Source: an uncultured Corynebacterium sp. (lineage in GTDB: Bacteria > Actinomycetota > Actinomycetes > Mycobacteriales > Mycobacteriaceae). Taken from it: 31,061 nt of DNA. The stretch is taken from positions 1 through 31,061 of the forward strand of contig NZ_CAMICL010000026.1 in assembly GCF_946221105.1 (NCBI RefSeq), read 5' to 3'. Shown piece after piece: positions 21,922 to 29,183 of the stretch; the first letter of the stretch is position 1; the number at the start of each line of letters is the position of its first letter. Both the position numbers and the translations under genes were made by a program. A model generated the notes under the pieces. That model saw only the letters and a program-made list of their open reading frames with translations, did no database searches and was not told where the DNA came from.

Positions 21922-21966
21922 CGGCGCCGAACGTAATGTGTGCCGCGAAACGAAGGGAGACCCACA

Positions 21967-22347
21967 ATGTCCGTTGCAATCAATCCAGTACACAATGCAT
22001 TCGTATCCCGCCCGGGCGCCGCATCCGTGGTACCCCCGGCGGAGGTTTGGGACGTCGATTCTATGTCGCAGCGTCGAACGGGCGGTGCCGGTGTTCGAAC
22101 TATTTCTGCTACGCATCGAACGAGTGCTCGTTCGTCTTCCGGAACGGTTTCGGGCGGTTCCTCCGATGCGAACGCGTTCGAAACACGGCACGAGACGCGC
22201 GATACGCTCCTGCTCGGCGTGTGCATGACTGCCGCGCTGCTTATCGGGTCCGCGTTCGGCGGCGTTTTCTCGGCCCAGGACCATGATCCGTCTTCGATGA
22301 CCAGCGGCCAGTCGGCCCACAACGCCACCGTGGCAACGGCGCGATAG
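21967..22347 (+). CDS. divS: DivS-like SOS cell-division inhibitor
   Basis: This 126-residue protein has an unstructured Ser/Thr-rich N-terminal region and one transmembrane helix near residues 90-112 (TLLLGVCMTAALLIGSAFGG). It is divergent from lexA and followed by nrdR, the position of divS in C. glutamicum, where DivS delays septation after DNA damage. Assignment rests on synteny, size, single helix and SOS boxes rather than a strong motif. ATG 21967 has AGGGAGA upstream; the frame extends to 21940 without a site. The coding sequence itself is unusually dense in TCGAAC words. Confidence 0.75.
   Translation: MSVAINPVHNAFVSRPGAASVVPPAEVWDVDSMSQRRTGGAGVRTISATHRTSARSSSGTVSGGSSDANAFETRHETRDTLLLGVCMTAALLIGSAFGGVFSAQDHDPSSMTSGQSAHNATVATAR
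22117..22180. repeat. CGAACG-type palindromes inside divS
   Basis: CGAACGAG-TG-CTCGTTCG (22117-22134) is a perfect 8-bp-arm inverted repeat. CGAACGCGTTCG (22169-22180) is a perfect 12-bp palindrome. Further TCGAAC words are at 22074-22079 and 22094-22099. They resemble LexA half-sites but lie within coding sequence. Confidence 0.7.
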
Positions 22348-22355
22348 GCAGGGCG

Positions 22356-22361
22356 TAGACT
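22356..22361 (+). promoter_or_regulatory. nrdR -10 element
   Basis: TAGACT lies in the divS-nrdR gap, giving a leader of about 36 nt with GGGGTGG before the GTG at 22404. This is a leadered contrast to the leaderless genes nearby. Confidence 0.5.
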
Positions 22362-22403
22362 CACGGCTATACCAAGCCTTGAATACTCTGGGGGTGGAAA
22401 ACC

Positions 22404-22862
22404 GTGTTTTGTCCCTTTTGCCACAACGAACAGTCCCGTGTCACTGACTCGCGTCTGGTCGAAGCTGGCTCCGCCATTCGCCGCCGCCGCGAGTGCACCG
22501 AGTGCGGGGGCCGGTTCACCACAGTGGAAAAGGCCGTCCTGACCGTCGTGAAACGCAACGGCGTGAGCGAACCGTTCGACCGCGACAAGCTCATCGTAGG
22601 CGTGAGCCGCGCGTGCCAAGGCCGCGATGTCACCGATGACGCATTGAAGCGCCTTGCCCAGGAAGTGGAGGAAACTGTTCGCGCGCAAGGCAGCTCGCAG
22701 GTGCCCGCCCACGAGATCGGTCTGGCCGTCCTCGAGCCTCTGCGCGCCCTCGACGAGGTGGCATACCTGCGCTTCGCGTCGGTGTACAAGTCGTTCGAGA
22801 GCGCGGACGACTTCGAATCCGAAATCCGGCTTATGCGCCGCCGCGACCGCGAAGATTTCTAA
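22404..22862 (+). CDS. nrdR: Transcriptional repressor NrdR
   Basis: This 152-residue repressor of ribonucleotide reductase genes has a zinc ribbon with Cys3, Cys6, Cys31 and Cys34 (CPFC and CTEC) and an ATP-cone from about 45 (VVKRNGVSEPFDRDKLIVGV). The start is GTG at 22404, giving the family-typical N-terminus (usually MxCPFC). It follows divS in the same direction and ends 15 bp from the stop of convergent hrpA. No NrdR box was seen in the window. Confidence 0.96.
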   Translation: MFCPFCHNEQSRVTDSRLVEAGSAIRRRRECTECGGRFTTVEKAVLTVVKRNGVSEPFDRDKLIVGVSRACQGRDVTDDALKRLAQEVEETVRAQGSSQVPAHEIGLAVLEPLRALDEVAYLRFASVYKSFESADDFESEIRLMRRRDREDF

Positions 22863-22877
22863 CCCGCGGCCCCGGCG

Positions 22878-25800
22878 CTAGCGCAGAGCGTCGATCTTCT
22901 TCTCAATACGGCGCTGGCTCACCGGCTTCGGCGTGCCCAAACGCTGCGCAAACAAGCTCACGCGCAACTCCTCAATCATCCACAGAATGTCCTTGTACGC
23001 CTTGGTCTTCGTGCGGCCGGCGGGCAAGGACTTCATGCGCTGGGCCAAATACGCCTTCACCGAATCAATCACTGACTGCCGGTCGGCATCGCGGTCTGGA
23101 TCCAGCCGCATGTCTTCTAATCGGATGCGCATCGCGTCGATGTAGCGGGGCAGGTGCTGCAGGTGACCGATACCGTGGACGGTCACCGCGTGTTTCGGCA
23201 GGAAGAACTGCAGCTGCGACGTCATGTCGTCGATAGCCGGGCCTTCCCACTGTCGAAGCTCCGCAGCGATGTTCGCGTACTCCGCCAGCGCCGGCGCGAG
23301 CGTGACCACCACGCGGCGCACCCCGCCAGCGACCTGTGGCTTAATCTCGGCAACGAGTGCGTCGAACTCCTCCGGGGAGCGCACCGGCCCGCCGGAAGAG
23401 AACATCAGATCGCGGATGACAGCGACGCGGGCGTCCTCCACGAGTCCTGCGGCGCCGCCGTGCGGGTAGCGGTCCACCGCCACCTTCTGGCGCAGCGGCA
23501 ACCCCTTGGTCATCTGCCCGGCGTTGACCGTGATCTCGCGCAGCAGCAACGTCAGCGTCGCGGTGACCATCGAGGCGTCCGCGGCGGCCTTCGTCGGGTG
23601 CACGGTGACCTTCACGCCGTCCTTGGTGGCCTCGAGCGCCGGGTAGGCGTCGACCTCGTTGCCGTCGATAGTCGTGGTCACTGTCTCCGGCACCGCACCG
23701 AGGGAATCGGTGGTCCACTTCGCCACCGCATCCGATTCGGAGGTGCGGCCGGCCTTGGACACGGAGGACTTGATCTTGCCGGCCTGGCGGCGCTTCAGCG
23801 CGCCGAGGTCCGTGTCGTGGTCGACCACTTTGCCGCGGCGGTCAATCGCGGCGAAAGTCACCTTCAGGTGTTCGGGCAGCGCAGACGGGTTGAAGTCGGT
23901 GCCGTTGATGCCGCGGCCGCCAACGCTGCGCAACGCATCCGCGAGTGCTTCCGCGAACGGGGTTTCGCGCAGCTCGCTCTCACCGGCACCGTCGGCGTCC
24001 TGCTGCGCGCGGATCGCATTGAGGGCGCGCTCGGCGAAGTCGGGGGCCGGCACCACGGTCTTGCGCAGGGCCTTCGGCAGCGTGCGGATGTACTCCGCGG
24101 CCAGCTCCGAGCGCAGCCCCGGCACGAGCCAATCAAAACCTTCCGGCCGCAGGTTGGCCAGAAGTGGCACCGGCACGTCCACGGTCACGCCGTCGAAAGG
24201 ATCGCCCGGCTCGAACTTGTAGCGCAGCGCGTAGTCGATGGAGCCCTGGCGCCACACCTCGGGGAAGGCGTTGGCGGAGGAGTCCACACCCTCGTCGTCG
24301 AGCAGTGCCGCGGGGTCGAAGTCCAGGTAGTGCTTGTCTTCGGCCCGCTTCTTTTTCCACCAGGAATCAAAGTGGCGGGCGGTGGTCACGCTCTGGGGAA
24401 GGCGCGAGTCGTAGAACTCGAACAGTGTGTCCTCGTCCACCACCAGGCCGCGGCGGCGGACCTTTTCCTCCACCTCTGCGGCCTCGGCGAGCAGGGCCTC
24501 GTTGTGGTCGATGAAGTGGTGGTGGCGGTTCCAATCGCCCTCCAGCAGGGCGTGGCGGATAAACATGTTGCGTGCGCCCTCAGCATCCACGCGGTGGTAG
24601 GGCACGAGCCGGTCGCGCACGATGGTCACGCCGTAGAGCATGGATTTCTGGTGCACCATCGCGGCTGAGCGCTTCCGCGACCACACCGGTTCGGAGTAGC
24701 TGTGCTTCATCAGCTGGCCCGCGGTAGCTTCCACCCAGGCAGGCTCGATCTTGGCCACGTCGCGCGCCCACAGGCGCGAGGTCTCCACCAACTCGGCGGC
24801 CATGAGGAACTCCGGGGGCTTTTTGCTGAGCGACGACCCCGGGAACACCAAAAACCTCGTCCCTCGCGCGCCCTGGAATTCCTTCGAGTTGCCGTCGCGG
24901 GCGCCGATGTTGGACAACAGGCCCGTCAAAAGGGATTTGTGGATCGCGTCGGCGTCGCGCTCGCCCGCGACGTTCTCGGCGCGGGACCAGCCCAGCTGGC
25001 GTTCCACGTCGCGAAGCTGGCGCACGAGGTCGAACCATTCGCGGATGCGCATGTAGTGCAAGAACTCGCGCTTCATGCGTTTGCGGAAGGCGTTGCCGGA
25101 CAGCTCATCGCGCGAGTCGCCGATGTAGTCCCACAGCTTCAGCGAGGACAGGAAGTCCGACGTCGCGTCCTTGAACCTGGCGTGGGCCTGGTCCGCCTGG
25201 GCCTGGTACTCCAGGGGGCGCTCGCGCACGTCCTGGATGGTCATGCTGGCCACAATCACGGTGACGTCGTCGAGCACGCCGAGGCGGTTGGCCTCCACCA
25301 GCATGCGCGCCATCTTCGGGTCCACAGGGATGCGCGCAATGTCGCGCCCGATGTCAGTGAGCACCGGCGCACCGCCGCGTTCCTTGTCCGAGATCGCGCC
25401 GAGCTCGTGCAGGAGCAGCAACCCGTCGCGCACGGCCTTCTGGTCCGGCGGCTGGATGAAGGGGAAATCGTTGATGTCGCCCAGGCGCAGGGAGATCATC
25501 TGCAGCACCACGGACGCCAGGTTGGTGCGCAAAATCTCCGGGTCGGTGAACTCGGGTCGCGCCTCGAAGTTGTCCTCGGAGTACAGGCGGATGGCCACAC
25601 CGTCGGCGATACGGCCGGAGCGGCCGGAGCGCTGGTTGGCGGAGGCCTGGGAGATTTCCTCAATGGGCAGGCGCTGCACCTTGGTGCGCGTGGAGTACCG
25701 CGAGATACGCGCCAGGCCGGTATCCACCACGTAGTGGATGCCCGGCACGGTCAACGAGGTTTCCGCGATATTGGTGGACAGCACGATGCGCCGGCCGGAG

Positions 25801-26843
25801 TGCGGGGCGAAAACACGGTGCTGCTCCGCGTTGGACAGGCGGCCGAACAGCGGCACGACCTCCACGCCGCGCCAGTGCTGTTTTTCAATGGTCTCCATGC
25901 AATCGCGGATGTCGCGCTCGGAGGCGAAGAAGCACAAGATGTCGCCTTCGCTCTCTCGCATGAGTTCCTTGCAGGCGTCGACCACACCGTCGATCATGTC
26001 GGTGTCGATCTCTTTGACGGAGCCGTCTTTGCCTTGTACCTGCTCCACCAGTGGGCGGTAGCGGATCTCCACCGGGTAGGTGCGGCCAGAGACCTCGATG
26101 ATGGGAGCGGGGTTGCCGTCTGCGTCTGCGAAGTGCTCCGCAAAAGCTTCCGGGTCGATCGTTGCGGAGGTGACAATCACCTTCAGATCCGGACGTTTCG
26201 GCAGCAGCCGCTTGAGGTAGCCGAGCAGAAAATCGATGTTCAGTGAGCGCTCGTGCGCCTCGTCGATGATGATCGTGTCGTAGGCGTTCAAGAACCGGTC
26301 GCGCTGCATCTCCGCGAGCAGGATGCCGTCGGTCATCAGCTTCACGGCCGTGGACTCGGAGACCCGGTCGTCGAAGCGGATGGCGTAGCCGACGGATTCG
26401 CCGATGTTCTGGCCCAGCTCGTCGGCGATGCGCTCCGCCACGGTACGGGCTGCGAGCCTGCGCGGCTGCGTGTGCCCGATCAGGCCGCGGCGGCCGCGGC
26501 CCAGCTCCAGCAGCATCTTCGGAATCTGGGTGGTTTTGCCGGAGCCGGTCTCGCCCGCGATCACCACGACCTGGTTGTCGCGCACCAGCTCCATGATGTC
26601 CTCGCGCCGCGCAGAAACCGGCAGGTTCTCCGGGTAGGTGATCTCGGGGACGAGGGCATCGCGCTTAGCGACGGCAGCTGCCGCCTTGTCCACGTCCGCC
26701 CCAATCGCCGTTAACGCCTCAGGGGAATTGGCCTTCTTCAGGCGCCGGCGGAACCTGCGCACGTCTGCGATCGGGACGCCGTCCAGCGCCTCGTACAGCT
26801 GCGGCTTCGTGGGAGGTGAGGTAGGGGATTCGTGCTCATTCAT
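22878..26843 (-). CDS. hrpA: ATP-dependent RNA helicase HrpA
   Basis: This 1321-residue DEAH-box helicase has Walker A GETGSGKT at 97-104, DEAH at 194-197, SATI at 226-229 and the motif VI block QRSGRSGR near 405. The helicase-associated and OB-fold regions follow, then the long HrpA-specific C-terminal domain (DUF3418). In E. coli HrpA acts on stalled ribosomes and mRNA processing. Two large plus-strand open frames lie within it but are shadows. It is downstream of oxyR on the same strand. Confidence 0.96.
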   Translation of the reverse strand: MNEHESPTSPPTKPQLYEALDGVPIADVRRFRRRLKKANSPEALTAIGADVDKAAAAVAKRDALVPEITYPENLPVSARREDIMELVRDNQVVVIAGETGSGKTTQIPKMLLELGRGRRGLIGHTQPRRLAARTVAERIADELGQNIGESVGYAIRFDDRVSESTAVKLMTDGILLAEMQRDRFLNAYDTIIIDEAHERSLNIDFLLGYLKRLLPKRPDLKVIVTSATIDPEAFAEHFADADGNPAPIIEVSGRTYPVEIRYRPLVEQVQGKDGSVKEIDTDMIDGVVDACKELMRESEGDILCFFASERDIRDCMETIEKQHWRGVEVVPLFGRLSNAEQHRVFAPHSGRRIVLSTNIAETSLTVPGIHYVVDTGLARISRYSTRTKVQRLPIEEISQASANQRSGRSGRIADGVAIRLYSEDNFEARPEFTDPEILRTNLASVVLQMISLRLGDINDFPFIQPPDQKAVRDGLLLLHELGAISDKERGGAPVLTDIGRDIARIPVDPKMARMLVEANRLGVLDDVTVIVASMTIQDVRERPLEYQAQADQAHARFKDATSDFLSSLKLWDYIGDSRDELSGNAFRKRMKREFLHYMRIREWFDLVRQLRDVERQLGWSRAENVAGERDADAIHKSLLTGLLSNIGARDGNSKEFQGARGTRFLVFPGSSLSKKPPEFLMAAELVETSRLWARDVAKIEPAWVEATAGQLMKHSYSEPVWSRKRSAAMVHQKSMLYGVTIVRDRLVPYHRVDAEGARNMFIRHALLEGDWNRHHHFIDHNEALLAEAAEVEEKVRRRGLVVDEDTLFEFYDSRLPQSVTTARHFDSWWKKKRAEDKHYLDFDPAALLDDEGVDSSANAFPEVWRQGSIDYALRYKFEPGDPFDGVTVDVPVPLLANLRPEGFDWLVPGLRSELAAEYIRTLPKALRKTVVPAPDFAERALNAIRAQQDADGAGESELRETPFAEALADALRSVGGRGINGTDFNPSALPEHLKVTFAAIDRRGKVVDHDTDLGALKRRQAGKIKSSVSKAGRTSESDAVAKWTTDSLGAVPETVTTTIDGNEVDAYPALEATKDGVKVTVHPTKAAADASMVTATLTLLLREITVNAGQMTKGLPLRQKVAVDRYPHGGAAGLVEDARVAVIRDLMFSSGGPVRSPEEFDALVAEIKPQVAGGVRRVVVTLAPALAEYANIAAELRQWEGPAIDDMTSQLQFFLPKHAVTVHGIGHLQHLPRYIDAMRIRLEDMRLDPDRDADRQSVIDSVKAYLAQRMKSLPAGRTKTKAYKDILWMIEELRVSLFAQRLGTPKPVSQRRIEKKIDALR

Positions 26844-26855
26844 AACCAGAGCGTG

Positions 26856-26861
26856 AGTCTA
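26856..26861 (-). promoter_or_regulatory. hrpA -10 element overlapping the oxyR stop
   Basis: Minus-strand TAGACT lies 12 nt before the hrpA ATG; its first three bases are the oxyR stop codon. The leader would be only about 5 nt. Confidence 0.5.
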
Positions 26862-27815
26862 GCGCGGCAGCAGCGTACGGCTCGATTCCGTCGCTTCCTC
26901 GAAGGCGCGGGTGACCAACTCGCCGAGCTGCTCGAACTCCGGTCGGCGCCGCGATGACGCCCGCATGGCAAGCCCGACGGTGCGCTTCGCATCCACCCCG
27001 GGGCCGAACGCGGCCACGGCGATGCCTGGGCGTGCGCACTCGGTGGACAGTGCGGAGACGGGCACCAGCGTGGAACCGAGCCCGGCCACCACCAGCTGCA
27101 CCACCGTGGTCAGAGACGCGGCGCGGGTCACCGACTGCGCGCCGGGGGAGCGGTTGACCTCGGCGATCTTGCACAGTTCCACAATCTGGTCGCGCAGGCA
27201 GTGCCCGTCGTCCAGCAGGAGCAGCTCAAGGTCTTTCAGCGCATTGAGGTCGAGGTCGTCGCGTCCGGCCAATGGGTGGTCGGGTGTGGTGATGACGGCG
27301 AAGGTTTCGTCGTACAGCGGGATCTCCGACACCCCGGTGGCGCCGGTTGGGGTGGCGAGTACGGCGACGTCGATCTGGCCGTCGCGAAGCCGCTGCAGCA
27401 GCTCCTCGGTCTGGTTTTCCACAATTCGCGGCTCCAGGTCCGGGAACTCCTCCTCGATGAGCTTTAGCAGCGTAGGCAGGATGTACGGCGCGATGGTGGG
27501 GATCACGCCGATGTTGAGCGGGCCAGCCAGCACCCCGAGGGCACCGCGGGATTGCGCAACGAACGCGTCCGCCGCCTCCAGCGTCGCCTTGGCGTAGGGG
27601 AGGAGTTCCTCGCCGGTGGGGGTGACGATGACGCGCCGGGTGGAGCGTTCGATGAGCTGGATGCTCAGGCCGGATTCCAACGCAGCCAGCGCCTGCGAGA
27701 GGGACGGCTGCGAGATGCCGAGCTTGTTTGCCGCGGAGACGAAGTGCTTCTGCTCGGCGACGGTGACAAAGGTACGGAGCTGAGCAAGCGTCGGTTTATA
27801 CTCTCGATTAGCCAT
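26859..27815 (-). CDS. oxyR: Peroxide-sensing LysR regulator OxyR
   Basis: This 318-residue LysR-type regulator has an N-terminal helix-turn-helix (FVSAANKLGISQPSLSQALAALE, 25-47). The sensor domain contains Cys206 and Cys215 in GHCLRDQIVELC, the pair that forms the redox disulfide in OxyR. The gene is intact and divergent from ahpC-ahpD. Minus-strand TAGTTT lies exactly 7 nt before the ATG at 27815. From memory, C. glutamicum OxyR represses catalase; control of ahpCD here is an inference from position. Confidence 0.93.
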   Translation of the reverse strand: MANREYKPTLAQLRTFVTVAEQKHFVSAANKLGISQPSLSQALAALESGLSIQLIERSTRRVIVTPTGEELLPYAKATLEAADAFVAQSRGALGVLAGPLNIGVIPTIAPYILPTLLKLIEEEFPDLEPRIVENQTEELLQRLRDGQIDVAVLATPTGATGVSEIPLYDETFAVITTPDHPLAGRDDLDLNALKDLELLLLDDGHCLRDQIVELCKIAEVNRSPGAQSVTRAASLTTVVQLVVAGLGSTLVPVSALSTECARPGIAVAAFGPGVDAKRTVGLAMRASSRRRPEFEQLGELVTRAFEEATESSRTLLPR

Positions 27816-27818
27816 GCC

Positions 27819-27841
27819 TATGAAACTACACGATGTTCATA
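27819..27841. promoter_or_regulatory. Candidate OxyR operator over the oxyR promoter
   Basis: TATGAA (27819-27824) and TTCATA (27836-27841) form a 6-bp inverted repeat with an 11-base spacer, the size of a LysR-type T-N11-A site. It overlaps the oxyR -10 (27823-27828), consistent with autorepression. Confidence 0.6.
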
Positions 27842-27851
27842 AGTTTTTACG

Positions 27852-27880
27852 TTGAAAGCCGGAGCGATCTGTGTCATACT
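27852..27880 (+). promoter_or_regulatory. ahpC promoter
   Basis: TTGAAA (27852-27857) and CATACT (27875-27880) are separated by 17 bp. The leader of about 45 nt ends with the ribosome-binding site GGAGGAA (27921-27927). The OxyR-like site lies just upstream of the -35, a suitable place for activation. Confidence 0.65.
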
Positions 27881-27932
27881 GGTTGCTGTCCATTGAAAAA
27901 TCCTTTTAACCAGTTTCTTTGGAGGAATTTCT

Positions 27933-28529
27933 ATGCCGATCATGACTGTTGGAGAGCGTTTCCCGGAGTTCGACCTCGTCGCGCTGAAGGGCGGCAACCT
28001 GAAGGAGGCGAACGCTGCTTCCCCGGACGATTACTTCGAGAACGTGTCGCTGGATAAGTACGAGGGCAAGTGGAAGATCGTCTTCTTCTACCCGAAGGAC
28101 TTCACCTTCGTCTGCCCGACCGAGATCGCCGCGTTCGGCAAGCTCAACGAGGAGTTCGAGGACCGCGACACCCAGGTGCTCGGCGGCTCCACCGACAACG
28201 AGTACTCCCACTTCAACTGGCGCGCGACCCACGAGGACCTGCTGGACATCCCGTTCCCGATGTTCGCTGACGTCCGCCACGACCTGATCCGCGCTCTCGG
28301 CGTCGAGAACGCTGACGGTGTGTGCGACCGCGCAACCTTCATCATCGACCCGGACGGCATCATCCAGTTCGTCTCCGTCACCCCGGACGCCGTCGGCCGC
28401 AACGTCGACGAGGTCCTGCGCGTGCTCGACGCACTGCAGTCCGAGGAAGTCTGCGCCTGCGATTGGCAGAAGAACGACCCGACCAAGAACATCGACAAGA
28501 TGGCTGTGGTCCAGGAGTCCCTGAAGTAA
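27933..28529 (+). CDS. ahpC: Alkyl hydroperoxide reductase C (peroxiredoxin)
   Basis: This 198-residue peroxiredoxin reduces hydrogen peroxide, organic peroxides and peroxynitrite. The peroxidatic Cys61 is in DFTFVCPTE. The C-terminal EEVCACDW gives Cys174 and Cys176, the same numbering as mycobacterial AhpC, which is reduced by AhpD rather than AhpF. The following ahpD gene fits this. An ATG with a strong ribosome-binding site defines the start. The gene uses high-expression codons (GAG, CTG, ACC). Confidence 0.97.
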   Translation: MPIMTVGERFPEFDLVALKGGNLKEANAASPDDYFENVSLDKYEGKWKIVFFYPKDFTFVCPTEIAAFGKLNEEFEDRDTQVLGGSTDNEYSHFNWRATHEDLLDIPFPMFADVRHDLIRALGVENADGVCDRATFIIDPDGIIQFVSVTPDAVGRNVDEVLRVLDALQSEEVCACDWQKNDPTKNIDKMAVVQESLK

Positions 28530-28567
28530 CACCCGTTAGTTAACCCCGTCCGGCAAAGGAGAACACG

Positions 28568-29092
28568 ATGTCCATTGAGAATCTGCGTGGCGCACTGCCC
28601 GAATACGCGAAGGACCAGAAGCTCAACCTCGGTTCGCTGACCCGCTCCACCGAGCTCAGCGAGCAGCAGCTCTGGGGCGCCCTTCTCGCATCCGCGGCTG
28701 CGACCCGCAACGCGAAGGTCATCGCCGAGATCGCTGAGGAAGCCAAGGAGCACCTCTCCGAGGAGGCTGTGGAGGCCGCGTACGGCGCCGCCACCGTCAT
28801 GGCAATGAACAACGTCGCCTACCGCACCAAGGGCTGGCTCGGCGACGATTACGCCAACGTGAAGTTTGGCCTTCGCATGAACATCATCTCGAAGCCGGGC
28901 GTGGAAAAGGCCGACTTCGAGCTGTGGTCGCTCGCTGTTTCCGCCATCAACGGTTGCGAGCACTGCGCCGTGGCGCACGCCAATACCGTCCGTGAGGAAG
29001 GCGTGACCAAGGAGCAGGTCTGGGAGACCGTCAAGGTCGCTGGCGTTGTCCAGGCCGTGGCCCAGACCCTCACCATCGAGGACGCCCGCTAG
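28568..29092 (+). CDS. ahpD: Alkyl hydroperoxide reductase AhpD
   Basis: This 174-residue AhpD-family protein couples AhpC reduction to lipoyl-dependent dehydrogenase systems. The active site NGCEHCAVAH gives Cys130, His132, Cys133 and His137, and Glu118 lies upstream, all at the positions known in Mycobacterium AhpD. AAGGAG precedes the ATG. It lies 38 bp behind ahpC and is followed by a strong terminator, so ahpCD forms one operon. Confidence 0.97.
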   Translation: MSIENLRGALPEYAKDQKLNLGSLTRSTELSEQQLWGALLASAAATRNAKVIAEIAEEAKEHLSEEAVEAAYGAATVMAMNNVAYRTKGWLGDDYANVKFGLRMNIISKPGVEKADFELWSLAVSAINGCEHCAVAHANTVREEGVTKEQVWETVKVAGVVQAVAQTLTIEDAR

Positions 29093-29114
29093 GCACTAGC
29101 GCTTTACGACGCCG

Positions 29115-29161
29115 AAACCTCCGGCAGGATCCCGCATAGCGCGGGGGACTGCCGGAGGTTT
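29115..29161 (+). terminator. Terminator of ahpC-ahpD
   Basis: AAACCTCCGGCAG (29115-29127) and CTGCCGGAGGTTT (29149-29161) form a perfect 13-bp stem, with an inner CCCGC/GCGGG pair, followed by CTTGTCT. The A/T-ended stem may also serve putA from the other side. Confidence 0.9.
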
Positions 29162-29183
29162 CTTGTCTAGATGGATACGGGCC

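Noticed and set aside
22362..22403. NrdR box upstream of nrdR
   Set aside because: No sequence close to the ACACWATATWKWGT consensus was found in the gap.
23154..26246. Two plus-strand frames of more than 500 residues
   Set aside because: Both are antisense to hrpA and have no recognisable domain.
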